Shown here piece after piece: positions 46,337 to 57,840 of a DNA stretch of 64,000 nucleotides (the stretch's first letter is position 1; each line of letters starts with the position of its first letter). A program made the position numbers and the translations under genes. The stretch is from Tetracentron sinense (lineage: Eukaryota > Streptophyta > Magnoliopsida > Trochodendrales > Trochodendraceae): contig CM026564.1 of the NCBI GenBank assembly GCA_015143295.1, positions 14,620,416 through 14,684,415 on the forward strand, written 5' to 3'. The notes under the pieces were generated by a model. It saw only the letters and a list, made by a program, of their open reading frames with translations. It ran no database searches and was not told the origin of the DNA.

Positions 46337-48285
46337 CTTCTGTCGCGATCCAAAACCCACCCTAGGAGTTAGAGTGAATCTTGGACGACTTAATCATTAC
46401 TTACATGACTTGCTTGACGAACCAACCTGCAAAACTCACAGAACATATACAATAGAGGATAACAGCGGAAGCATAACTATAAAACACAACGGAAGTCTAA
46501 CAAACCTCTAAGTATATATACACATGGTCCAAGTTTAATACAAAAGAAAACAAAACAAAGAAAGTGCGGACATGCCCGCCAAAATACATGGATATAATCA
46601 CTCATGCTCACCCACAGCTAAACCACTTAGAATCTAACACCACCTACTGATAACCCTCTACGGGAGGTTCCTCCAAAGGTTCCTCGACGTACTCCTCCTC
46701 CACCCAAGGGCTAGGAGCACAGACATCAAATGGAGCAGCAGCTCCCTCAGAATCTGCCGACATAAGAAGTACGGCTGAGCATGGAATACTCAGCGGGTAC
46801 TAAATACTAACCAATAGTCATAGCAAAACCATAGCAGTATAGGAAGCAGGAAGCATTTCACATATATAAAGCAGGAAACAATTCAAGCCTATAAACCAGG
46901 AATAATTCATATCATGACAATAAAGTAAAGGAGTATATAATCATGCTTGAATTCGTAATAGCCGATAAAACCCTTGAAAACACCGTGCACTTGACTTGAT
47001 TGGAAATACCATTTCCGTGCTTGAAACTTGTCATGTTGTCTTATCTTATCATATCATGCGTGTCATGCCATGTCATGCTTGCTTGGAAAGTAAACTACTT
47101 GTGAGGGAAGGGAGACCCTTCTTCCTAAATGCCCATGCTTGTCATGCCATGTCTTGTCATGCTTGCTTGTTCGGAAAAGTAATCTACTTGTGAGGGAAGG
47201 GAGACCCTTCTTCCTAAAATGCTCATGCTTGTCATGCCGTGTCATGTCATGCTTGTATCATGCTTGGAAGAGTAAACTACTTGTGAGGGAAGGGAGACCC
47301 TTCTTTCTAAATGCTCATGTCATGTCCTTTCACTTGTGAGATGTCCTTGTGAGATGTACTTGCGAGGGAAGGGAAACCCTTCTTATGATATGTATGTACT
47401 TGCGAGGGAAGGGAGACCCTTCTTATGATAATGCATGATTTACTTGTCCTTGCCAAAAGCGAGGTAAAACATATCGTAGGATATGCCCCACCTCTAAATC
47501 CCATTCTTGAAAAACGTCGGTAATCCATGTCATGCATGCGTGCTCGTGAGATCGTGTGCATACTTGCATTTGGAATTAAATATGACAATTTGGGTAATTT
47601 ACAAAGCATAGCATATCACGATTTGAACAAGTAATAAGTCGCACATTTGAGAAATGTAAGAAACACACTATCATATGCCCTAACAATTTCATGAATAATT
47701 AAACATGTATTCCCTTAATTTATCCCTCATTTTATTCACCTTGGCATCTCATCAAACATAGTGTGTTCATTATTTATTAACCCTACAACATGCTTTTCTA
47801 GGTGGGTTTTACTCACATCACATATGTATGTTTATTATGGGTACAATGCCCTCCCCGTTCATCCATCACATCAATACACACGGCATCCAATCGCCCACAT
47901 TCATCTCCATTCATCATTCACCGTTCACCATTCACAACCCATCTCATAATATATATATATATATATATATGAAGGAAAATAAGAAGGAGTAAGGAAAGGA
48001 GAGGCTATAACTAGGAGAGTAGTAAAAAGTACCGACCTTGAAGAGATGAGGAAGAAACCCCTCTTCCAAACGACCGTGAGTTGCTGCCCTAGCTTGGAAC
48101 ACGAGCTCCACCCGAGCTTGAGCCGAGATCTTGAAGGAAAACGTGCTTGAGGATGATCTAGGGTCTCAAACCCCTTTGATTCCTCTTCAAAATGGAAACC
48201 CTAGATTTAGGAACCCTTTCTCCTCTCTTCTAATCTCCCAAATCTTCTAAGGGTTGAGAATGAGCCCTAAAGGCTCGGGCAATCC

Positions 48286-48293
48286 TATATAAG
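48286..48293 (-). promoter_or_regulatory. TATA-like box of the 5' LTR
   Basis: CTTATATA in element sense lies between the palindrome array and a conserved GCCCGAGCCTTTAGGGCTC stretch about 20-35 bp downstream, where transcription would be expected to start. The same box is present at 40697-40704 and 8122-8129, but absent from the LTR copies at 37555-49668 and 55636-57840. Confidence 0.65.
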
Positions 48294-48353
48294 AAAGGGT
48301 ATAACACCCGAATGCCGAAAATGCCCTTAGTGAAAATTCTGTAAAACGCGAGG

Positions 48354-48537
48354 ACCGAGCGATCGGTGTTAATGACCGATCGATCGGTTGCCTACCGATC
48401 GATCGGTTTCATAACCGAGCGATCGGTTAAAATTTCACTCTCTGGAAAATTTCTCCATACAAAAATCTTGACCAGTCGATAGCCTCCGAGCGATCGGTTT
48501 TGGACCGATCGATCGCTCCATGGACCGAGCGATCGGT
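48354..48537. promoter_or_regulatory. U3 palindrome array (5' LTR)
   Basis: Seven sites with the same spacings as in the 3' LTR (21, 19, 20, 71, 19, 20). It lies upstream of the TATA-like box at 48286-48293. It is the copy placed to drive element transcription. Confidence 0.8.
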
Positions 48538-49272
48538 GGTCTGCAGGTCCAAACTGTTTTGGCCATAACTTTTGATTCGTTCATCCGATTTCGACGATTC
48601 AACTTGCGTTGGGTTCGTACTTCGAAAACGAACATTTCTGACGTTTCAGGATTTCCAATTTCTTCCTTATTTATTAATTGCATTACTTTAAAGGAAAAAT
48701 GGCTACGAAGGGTCATGCATAAATGTGAAAAGGTCCGGGGCTCTACACACATCATACGTGTTTGTTCATTATGGATACAATGCCCTCCCCATTTCATTCA
48801 TCACATCATTTCACACGGCATCCAATCGCCAATTCCGTCTCCATTCACCATTCACACCCGTCCATCTCATATCACATGTGTAAATGAAAGAAAACAAAGA
48901 GAAATAAAGTAAAAGAATGAACTATAACTAGGAGGGTAGCAAGAAGTACCGACCTTGAAGAAATGAGGAAGAAACCCCTTCCAAAAACGACCGTGAGGTG
49001 CTGTCCTAGCTTAGGGAACGCTCTCCACGAGTGCTTGAGCCGTGATCTTGGAGAAAAGCCGGACTTGAAGTGATCTAGGGTCTCAAAACCCCTTTGATTC
49101 TTCTCCAAAAGCAAAACCCTAGCTTAGGAAACCCTTTCTCCTCTCTTCTAATCCCCCAAATCTTCTAAGTGTTGAGAATGAGCCCTAAAGGCTCGGGTTA
49201 AACTCTTAAGGTAAGAGTGAACCGACCAAAAGACCATAATATCCTTACTGAGATTTCTACAAAAACGCGAGT

Positions 49273-49456
49273 ACCGAGCGATCGGTGTTAATGACCGATC
49301 GATCGGTTGCCTACCGATTGATCGGTTTCATAACCGAGCGATCGGTTAAAATTTCACTCTCTGGAAAATTTCCCCATACAAAAATCTTGACCAGTAGATA
49401 GCCTCCGAGCGATCGGTTTTGGACTGATCGATCGCTCCATGGACCGAGCGATCGGT
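49273..49456. promoter_or_regulatory. Palindrome array (solo LTR in L10)
   Basis: Sites start at 49273, 49294, 49313, 49333, 49404, 49423 and 49443, with the standard spacing. Two sites show CG-to-TG changes (ACCGATTGATCGGT, ACTGATCGATCGCT). Confidence 0.72.
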
Positions 49457-49796
49457 GGTCTGCAGGTCAAAACTGTTTTGGCCATAACTTTTGACTCGTT
49501 CGTCCGATTTTGACGATTCAACTTGCGTTGGGTTCGTACTTCGAAAACGAACATTTCTGACATTTCGGAATTTCCAATTTCTTCCTTATTTATTAATTAT
49601 ACCTCTTTAAAGGCAAAATGGCAACGAAAGTGTCATGCATTAAATATGAAAAGGTCTGGGGCTCTACATTTTCCCCCCGATCTCTCCACCATTTTGAAGG
49701 ACAGATCTGGTTGCAAATACCTTAGATTGTAATTTTCCTTCTTTTTAATTTATCTAGACCGGTCCACCTAATCCCAGCTTACCCTCCAAAAAAAAA

Positions 49797-52433
49797 ATTC
49801 CTAACCAGGACTCCTTTTTTGACATGGTCTATTACGACGCATTAAATCAATCTATCCCAACTTTCAGAATTGGATTCGTTCAGTTTTAGTCCTCGTGCGC
49901 CCAATTTAAGCAACAAGGTTCATAAGTTGGCTAAGTTTCAAAGTATTAAAAATGTAACCTAGAGTTGCGCACAGAATCCCAACAGGGACTCCTTTTACGA
50001 CATCATCTGCTCTAAAACATTTTTACAAACTATGTCAATAGAATTAGTTTCATTCAGTTTTGGCTTCGTTAGCCCAATTTCGGCAATGAGGGACATAAGT
50101 TGCCTAAGTTTCAAGGCACTAAAAAAATAACCTACAACTACGAACAAGACTCAATTTGGGGCTCCTTTTTCTACGCGATCTGCTCCGACACATGTTTTAA
50201 CCAAGAGGATTTTACTGTTTGTAGGCTCATTGGGCCATAGACGTCCCACTCTTTCCAGTTTGACAAACATTTCGGGTTTTGTGGAGCCCACCCCAAAGTA
50301 CTTCTCTTTCGGCCAAGATAGTGGGGGCGTATATGGTTAGCAATCCCCTTAGTTTATAGTGGGGGCATATATGTCACTCCGATGCATTTGTTTCAATCTA
50401 TCATAAAATCTAAAATTGGTTTTGTTCAACCTCGTCTGCTCGATTTGGGCAACGAGGTTAAGAAGTTCCCTAAGTTTCAAACTACTAAAAAAAAGTAAAC
50501 TAGAGCTATGAACAAAATCCCAATAGGGACTCCTTTGTCGACGCGGTCTGCTCCAAAGCATTTGTTTCTATTAATCTTAACTTTTAAAATTTTTTTCGTT
50601 GAATTTGGACCTCGTTTGCCCGATTTAGGCACCAAGATTCATAAGTTGCGTAATTTTTAACCTACTAAAAAGTAATCTGGAGTTGCGCACAGAATCCCAA
50701 CAAAGATTCCTTTTTCAATGCGGTCTACTCAGAAGCATTTGTTTCACATATCTAAATTGTTAGAATATGTTTCGTTCAATTTAAACCCCGTTTGCCGATT
50801 TAGGCAACGTGGTTAATAAGTTGCCAAAGTTTGAAAATAACAAAAAAAAGTAACCTAAAGCTCCACATAGAATCCAAACAGGACTCCTTTTTCAAGGAGG
50901 TGTGCTCTGACGTATTGGTTTCAATATATCTTAACTTTTAGAATTAATTTCATTCAATTTAGTCCTCATTTTTCCGATTTCGGTTACGTGGTTCGTTCCT
51001 AAGTTGCCTAAGTTTCAATATATTAAAAAAAATTAGCCTAGACCTGCGCACATAATCCCAACAGAGATTCTTTTTTCCGACGCGGTTTACTCCGACTCAT
51101 TTGTTTTAATCTATCTTAATTTTTGAAGTGGTTTCATTTAGTTTGCACCTCGTTTGTCCGATTTAGGCAACAAAGTTCATAAGTTGCCTAAGTTTCAAAC
51201 TATTAAAAAAAGTAACTAGAGCAATAGACAGAATCCCAACTGTGACTCCTTATTCGACGCGGTCTGCTTTGACTCATATGTTTCAATCTATCCTAACTTT
51301 TACAATTAGTTTCGTTCGGTTTAGACCCAGTTTGTTGTTTTCCCGGTTTGGGCAACGAGGTTAATAAGTTGTCTGTTTAAAACTATTAAGAAAAGTCACC
51401 TAGAACTACGCACAGAATCCCAAAGTACTCTTTTTGGAAGACGTGTGTTCCAACGCATTTGTTTCAATCTATCATAACTTCTAGAATTGGTTTCGTTCAG
51501 TTTTGACCTCGCCTGCCCGATTTCGGTAATGAAGTTAAGAAGTTGCTTAAGTTTCAAACTACTAAAAATAGTAAATTAGAGCTATGCACAAAATCCCAAA
51601 TGGGACTCCTTTGTCGACACAGTCTGTGCCAAAACATTTGTTTCAATCTATCCTAACTCTTATAATTTGTTTCGTTCAGTTTGGAACTCATTTGCTCTAT
51701 TTAGGCAACGAGGTTCATAAGTAGCATAAGTTTTAACCTACTAAAAAAAAGTAAACCTAGAGTTGCACACAGAATCCAAATAGAGATTCCTTTTTCAACG
51801 GGATCTACTCCAAAGCAATTGTTTCAATCTATCTTTAATTTTTAGAATTAGTTTCATACAGTTTAGACCAAGTTTACCCGATTTAAGCAACGAGGTTAAT
51901 AAGTTGACCAAGTTTGAAAATACTAAAAAAGTAAGCTTGAGCGACACACAGAATCCCAACAGGACTCCTTTTTCAACGAGGTGTGCTCCAAGGCATTTTT
52001 TTCAATTTATCATAATTTTTAGAATTGGCATCGTTCAATTTAGATCTTGTTTACCTGATTTGGCCAACGAGGTTCATAAGTCACATAAGTTTTAGACTCC
52101 ATAAAAAGTAACCTAGAGCTGCAGACAGAATCCCAACCGACTACTTTTTCTGCATGGTCTACTCTGACGCATTTGTTTTAACGTATCCTCACTTCTAGAA
52201 ATGTTTTTGTTCAGTCTAGACCTCGTCTACCCGATTTGGCAACGAGGTTAAGAAGTTGGCTAAGTTTCAAACTACTAAAAAAGTAGCCTAGAATTGCACA
52301 CAAAATCTCAATAGGGAATCATTTTCCGGAGCGGTTTGCTCCAAAGCATTTGTTGAAATCTATCATAATTTTTAGAATTATATTCGGTCAATATATACCT
52401 CGTTTGCTCAATTTGGGCACCAACGTTTATTTT
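49797..52433. repeat. Satellite array, about 14 monomers
   Basis: Tandem monomers with the GACTCC block at about 50525, 50703, 50881, 51062, 51243, 51425, 51602, 51783, 51962, 52140 and 52318, giving a period of about 177-182 bp. One monomer (about 50160-50390) contains extra sequence of roughly 170 bp, including AGCCCACCCC and GGGGGCGTATATGG. Monomer variants recur in the same order 3.86 kb downstream. No open frame or promoter is evident. Confidence 0.92.
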
Positions 52434-53507
52434 TTTGTTGATCAGTAAGTCAGAAGATCTATATTAAAAAGAAGAAACCTAACAGTTTACAGAGACGTAA
52501 ACTAAGTACAAGTAGATGCAAATCACTAGTGAATCAAAGAGAAAGAGAGAAAGAGAATGGTAATCAAGCTAACAGTAGACTAACAAACTAACAACTAACA
52601 AGCAGCTATAGTATCTCCTCATAGTGGTAGGGTATCCCTCACTTTCTGACCTTGCTGAGTTATGGAATTCCATTCAACAATCCGTAAATCTGGTGGTTAA
52701 GGGATACTAAATTGTTGAATATATGACCGTTACGCTAAATCCAAGTAGGCCACGATATAGCAGCAGGCAAAAATGACCATATTAGTTCTTCGGTGCCCCC
52801 CAAAGCTACTAACCGCCATCCAGATAAGAAGCTCGGAAAGGAAAAGGGAAAAACCCACTCCACATCCAAACTAACCAAGAAAAAAGCCCAGAACCGGCAG
52901 ACAACCGGGCATTGCAGGCGTAGATGATTCATCAACTCTTCCCCATTCAAGCACAAGTAACAACAATTAGCTAAGTTCCATCCCCGCCTTTTCAAATGAT
53001 CCAAGGTTAGAATTTTATCTAATGCAGCGGACCAGATGAAGAAAGATACCTTAGAGGGAACATGGTTACCCCGGACAGCCTTATAAGGAAATGAGCGCAA
53101 AGGTGAAGGGTCAAAGGACTATAAGAGTGACCACAATAAAAATCGACCGCTGATGTTTCAGGACCAAACCCTACCATCTATATGCTGAGATCTTCGGAAG
53201 GAGGAACATAACCTAGCCAGAAGCCTTTCCATCTCCTCAATTTCTCAATCAGTTAAATCCCTCCTAAGTCTAGGAAACCATACTAAATTGATTCCTAACC
53301 TCTCAACACTCTTAGCTATGGAGGCCCTCTATTGGTGGCCAGAAGGAAGATGAAACCGAAGTCGTTTCTAAGTTTCGACGGACCACACCAGACATCATTT
53401 CAAAACTAGATGTCGACCTCATTTCCCAACTTAAACCTAGTGAAAGGCTCTAAGGACGAAGCTACCCTCATGATAACTTTCCTAAGGCCCACCCCATGGG
53501 GGCCTCT
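52434..53507 (-). mobile_element. LX copy c: most complete copy of the old LINE remnant
   Basis: Read on the minus strand, 53100-52735 encodes a reverse-transcriptase zinc-binding region: VPSKVSFFIWSAALDKIL, then Cys-rich WNLANCCYLCLNGEE and MNHLRLQCPVVCRFW. About 300 bp of 3' untranslated sequence follow, ending in an A-rich stretch (T-rich on plus at 52438-52446). It lacks the hairpin of L1 to L12. It sits between satellite blocks and is part of the repeated higher-order unit. It is uninterrupted, so it shows the target sites of L3 and L4. Confidence 0.8.
52735..53100 (-). pseudogene. LX ORF2 fragment, zinc-binding domain
   Basis: The 121-residue open piece corresponds to the zf-RVT region found after RT in plant non-LTR elements. 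RT itself and RNase H are not recognisable. The frame ends where the 3' untranslated part begins. It has no promoter and would be a fragment of a dead element. Confidence 0.7.
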
Positions 53508-55573
53508 AACTTTTAAAAAAAGTTTCCCTCAATTTAGTCCATGTATCCCCGATTTGGACAACGAGGTTCATAAGTTGCTTAAGTTTCAAACTACTAAAAA
53601 AGTAACCTAACGCTACGCACAAAATCCTAACCGGGGCTCCTTTTTTGACACAGTCTACAATGATGCATTAGTAGTTTGACAAACATTTCGAGTAGAATAC
53701 TAGAAGACGTGGTCTTCTACAACGCATTAGTTCAATCTATCCTAACTTTCAGAATTGGATTCGTTCAGTTTAGTCATCGTTCGCCCGATTTAAGCAACAA
53801 GGTTCATAAGTTGGCTAAGTTTAAAAGTATTAAAAATGTAACCTAGAGTTGCGCATAGAATCCCAATAGGGACTCCTTTTACGACGTGATCTGCTCTGAA
53901 ACATTTGTTACTAATAATGTTAATAGAATTAGTTTTGTGCAGTTTTGACTTTGTCTGCCTGATTTCGGCAATGAGGGACATAAGAACCTACAGCTACGGA
54001 CAAAACCCCATTTGGGACTCCTCTTTTAATGTGATCTGCTCTGACATATTTGTTTTAACTAAGAGGATTTTACTGTTTGTAGGCTCAATGGGCCGTAGAC
54101 GTCCCACTCTTTCCAGTTTGACAAACATTTCGAGTTTTGTGGAGACCACCCCGAAGTGCTTCTCTTTGGGCAAAAATAGTGGGGGCGTATATGGTTAGCA
54201 ATCCCCTTAGTTATAGTGGGGCATATATGTCACTCCGACGCATTTGTTTCAATCTATCATAACATCTAAAATTGGTTTTGTTCAGTTTTGACCTCGTCTG
54301 CTCGATTTGGGCAACGAGGTTAAGAAGTTACCTAAGTTTCAAACTACTAAAAAAAGTAAACTAGAGCTACGAACAAAATCCCAATAGGGACTCCTTTGTC
54401 AACGCGGTCTGCTAAAAAGCATTTGTTTCAATTAATCCTAACTTTTAAATTTTGTTTCGTTCAATTTGGACCTCGTTTGCCTGATTTAGGCACCAAAGTT
54501 CATAAGTTGCGTAAGTTTTAACCTACCAAAAAGTAATCTAGAGTTGAACATAGAATCCCAACTGAGATTACTTTTCAATGCGGTCTGCTCAGAAGCATTT
54601 GTTTTAATCAATCTAAATTTTTAGAATTGGTTTCATTAAGTTTAAACCCAGTTTTTCGATTTAGGCAACGAGGTTAATAAGTTGCCAAAGTTTGAAAATA
54701 CCAAAAAAAAAGTAACCTAGAGCTCCACACAAAATCCAAACAGGACTCCTTTTTCAAGGAGGTGTGCTCTAACGTATTTGTTTCAATATATCCTAACTTT
54801 TAGAATGATTTTTGTGCAATTTAGTCCTCGTTTTCCCGATTTCGGCTATGTGGTTCCTAAGTTGCCTAAGTTTCAATATATTAAAAAAAAATTAGCCTAG
54901 ACCTACGCACAAAATCCCAACAGAGATTCTTTTTTCGTCACTGTTTACTCCGACACATTTGTTTCAATCTATCTTAATTTTTGAATTGGTTTCGTTTAGT
55001 TTACACCTCGTTTGTCCGATTTACGCAATAAGGTTCAATAGTTGCCTAAGTTTCAAACTATTAAAAAAAGTAACTACAGCAGCAGACAGAATCTCAACTA
55101 TGACTCTTTATTTGATGCGGTCTGCTCCGACTCATATGTTTCAATATATCCTAACTTTTAGAATTAGTTTCATTCGGTTTAGACCCAGTTTGTTGTTTGT
55201 CCGATTTGGGCAACGAGGTTAATAAGTTTTCTAATTCAAACTATTAAGAAAAGTAAACTAGAGCTACGCACAGAAGCCCAACAGTACTCCTTTTGGACGA
55301 CGTATGTTCCAACCCATTTGTTTCAATTTATCATAACTTATAGATTGGTTTTGTTTAGTTTAGACCTCGTTTACCTGATTTGGGCAATGTTGTTCATAAG
55401 TTACCTAAGTTATAGGCTCCAAAAAAAGTAACCTGAAGCCGAAGACTGAATCGCAACCGAGACTCCTTTTTTGACGCGATCTACTATGAAGCATTTGTTT
55501 CAACATATCCTACCAACTGGAATTGGTTTTTTTTCTATTTAGACCTCGTCTGCCCGATTTGGCAATGTGGTTA
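53508..55573. repeat. Satellite array, about 11 monomers
   Basis: The monomer order matches 49797-51500 at an offset of about 3.86 kb. It includes the special variant with extra sequence (about 54020-54245). AATCCTA at 53623-53629 is the unoccupied site of the LINE seen as L5 and L10. It is cut on the right by an LTR at 55574. Confidence 0.92.
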
Positions 55574-55635
55574 TGTCGCGACCCAAAACCCACCCTATGA
55601 GTTAGAATGAATCTTGGACGATTTATCATGACTTA

Positions 55636-57840
55636 TGTCGCGACCCAAAACCCACCCTAGGAGTTAGAGTGAACTTTGGACGACTAATCATGACTTGCTT
55701 GACAACCAACCTGCAATGACAGCGGAAACATAACTATAAAACACAGCGGAAGTCTAACAACCTCTAAGTATATACACATGGTCCAAGTTTAATACAAAGA
55801 AATCGAAACAAAGAAAGTGCGGACATGCCCGCCAAAATACATGGATATAATTACTCATGCTCACCCACAGCTAATCCACTCAGAATCTAACACTACCTAC
55901 TGATAACCCTCTACGGGAGGTTCCTCCAAAGGCTCCTCGACGTACTCCTCTTCCACCCATGGACCAGGAGCACAAACGTCAAATGGAGCAGCAGCTCCCT
56001 CAGAACCTGCCGACATAAGAAGTACGGCTGAGCATGGAATACTCAGCGGGTACCAAATACTAACCCATAGTCATAGCATAAAAATGGCAATACATAAATC
56101 AGGAGCAATTCATATATGTTAGACGGAAACAATTCATATCATACAAGGAAGTAAAGCAATTTATAATCATGCTTGTATTTCGTAGGAAGCCGATAAAACC
56201 TTTTGAAAACATCGTGCACTTGACTTAGCTTGAAATATCTTTTCGTACTTGAAAGCTTGTCGTGTTTGTCTTGCTTGATCTTGTCGAGCGTGTCGTACGT
56301 GTCATGTCATGCATGTCATGCGTGCTTGCTTGTGATCATGTAACTTGTGAGATACACTTGTGAGATATCCTTGTGAGATGCGCTTGAGAGATGCCTTGAG
56401 AGGGAAGGGAGACCCTTCTTTATGCAATGCACTTGAGAGGGCAGGGAGACCCTTCTTCATGATATGAATGTACTTGCGAGGGAAGGGAGGCCCTTCTTCA
56501 TGATATGCACTTGTGAGTGAGGGGAGACCCCTCGTGGAATGTTGGTTCTTGTTTTCTTGTGAAAAGCGAGGTAAAACATATCGTAGGATATGTCCCACCC
56601 CTAACCATGTTCTTGAAAACCTCGGTAAATCATGTCATGCATGCCGTGCTCATGGGAATCGTGTACATACTTGCATTAAATTTAAATATGACATTTGGGT
56701 AATTCACAACACATATAGCATCAATGATTGAGCAATGTAATATTCACATCATTTAGGGAAAGCAAGAAAACACACTATCATAGGCCCTAGCAATTTCCAT
56801 AATTTATTAGGCATGCATTTCTTAATTTACAACTCACTTTATTCACCTTGGCATTTCATCAAACATGGTGTGTTCATTATTCATTTAAACCTAAATCATG
56901 CTTTTCTAGGTGAGTTTACTCGCATCATAAATGTGTGTTTATTATGGATACAATGCCCTCCCCCGTTTCAATCATCACAACACAACCATTGGCATCCAAT
57001 TGCCTATTCCATCTCCATTCACCACGTTCACACTTCCAAACTCATAGCACATGTACAAAGGAAGGAAACAAAGAGAAATAAAGGAAAAGAGAAGCTATAG
57101 CTAGGAGGGTAGCAAGAGGTACCGACCTCGATCAAGTGAGGAAGAAATCCCCTTCCAAAAACGACCGTGAGTTGCTGCCCTAGCTTGAGGAGATGCTCCT
57201 CACGAGCTTGTGCCTTGATCTTGAAGAAAAATGGGCTTGAGTTGAGTGTGGGTTCACAAACCCCTTGATTTCTGTCCAAAATGGAAATCCTAGGTTTAGG
57301 AATCGCCCTCTCCTCTCTTCTTATCTCCCAATCTCTCTAAGTGTTGAAATGAAGCCCTAAAGGCTCGGGTTAAACTCTTAAGGTAAGAGTGAACCGACCA
57401 AAAGACCATAATACCCTTACTGAAATTTCTGCAAAAACGCGAGTACCGAGCGATCGGTGTTAATGACCGATCGATCGGTTACCTATCGAGCGATCGGTGT
57501 GTTGACCGAGCTCTCGACCAAAAATCAACTCTCTGGAAAATTTCCCCATACAAAAATCTTGACCAGTCGATAGCTACCGATCGATCGGTTTTGGACCGAT
57601 CGATCGCTCTATGGACCGAGCGATCGGTTGCCTGCAGGTCCAGACTGTTTTGGCCATAACTTTTGACTTGTTCGTCCAATTTTGACGATTCAACTTGCGT
57701 TGGGTTCGTACTTCGAAAACGAACATTTCTGACGTTTCGGATTTTCTAATTTCTTCCTTATTTATTAATTATACCTCTTTAAAGGCAAAATGACAACGAA
57801 AGTGTCATGCATTAAATGTGAAAAGGTCCGGGGCTCTACA
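55636..57840 (-). mobile_element. Inner solo gypsy LTR
   Basis: A complete LTR of 2205 bp, TGTCGCGACCC to GGGGCTCTACA, flanked by ACTTA at 55631-55635 and 57841-57845. No internal region remains. Its promoter part is the TATA-poor variant. The palindrome array starts at 57445, 57466, 57485, 57505, 57576, 57595 and 57615. It is inserted in an LTR of the same family. Confidence 0.92.
57445..57628. promoter_or_regulatory. Palindrome array (inner solo LTR)
   Basis: Seven sites, spacing 21, 19, 20, 71, 19, 20. The fourth site keeps the left half ACCGAG but has a CTCTCG right half, as in the LTR at 6398-8584. This points to a shared sub-lineage. Confidence 0.72.

Larger units (their letters stand above)
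38752..48747 (-). mobile_element. Whole Ty3/gypsy chromovirus-type LTR retrotransposon
   Basis: This element of 9,996 bp has two 2407-bp LTRs, a primer-binding site, gag, pol and a polypurine tract, all on the minus strand. It is flanked by CACAT at 38747-38751 and 48748-48752, and lies inside an LTR of its own family. The LTRs differ at about 8 positions by eye (0.3%). With commonly used grass or dicot rates this suggests an age of order 0.1-0.3 million years, which is inference. It looks whole. The chromodomain-like end of pol suggests the Tekay/Del lineage, but clade placement needs a tree. Confidence 0.95.
46341..48747 (-). repeat. 5' LTR of the whole gypsy element
   Basis: 2407 bp, about 8 differences from the 3' LTR by eye. 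It holds the active copy of the promoter: a TATA-like box (48286-48293, minus strand) with the palindrome array upstream (48354-48537), and a leader of nearly 2 kb downstream containing hairpin units at 47103, 47192, 47285, 47364 and 47404. Confidence 0.95.
37555..49668 (-). mobile_element. Solo gypsy LTR, interrupted by a whole element
   Basis: The LTR pieces are 37555-38751 and 48748-49668, about 2.1 kb in all without the insert. It begins TGTCGCGACCC, ends GGGGCTCTACA and is flanked by TTTTC at 37550-37554 and 49669-49673, inside the RNase H end of L10. No internal gypsy sequence of its own remains, so it is a solo LTR. Its promoter segment (49190-49260) is the TATA-poor type also found at 57360-57430. 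It contains the palindrome array (49273-49456). Confidence 0.92.
36186..49796 (+). mobile_element. L10: LINE host of nested insertions
   Basis: The LINE pieces are 36186-37031, 37231-37554 and 49669-49796, together about 1.3 kb. It is the same insertion as L5: it starts at the same base, with the same content (zinc-binding region at 36252-36600, RNase H from about 36970) and the same target. The right TSD is ATTCCTA (49797-49803), one change from AATCCTA. The 3' hairpin is degraded (about 49757-49776). L11 and an LTR containing a complete gypsy element have inserted into it. Stops and frameshifts are present. Confidence 0.9.

Noticed and set aside
50349-50561. Short open frames in satellite as peptides
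   Set aside because: They are chance frames in tandem repeats. Equivalent positions in other monomers are closed.
49797-55573. A confirmed centromere
   Set aside because: Monomer size and context fit, but the arrays are short, degenerate and heavily interrupted. Without CENH3 data only a pericentromeric setting is supportable.
57028-57279. Open frames inside LTRs (for example 39407-39750, 56302-56731, 57028-57279) as small genes
   Set aside because: They recur only as part of the LTR, shift between copies, contain tandem hairpin repeats and resemble no protein.
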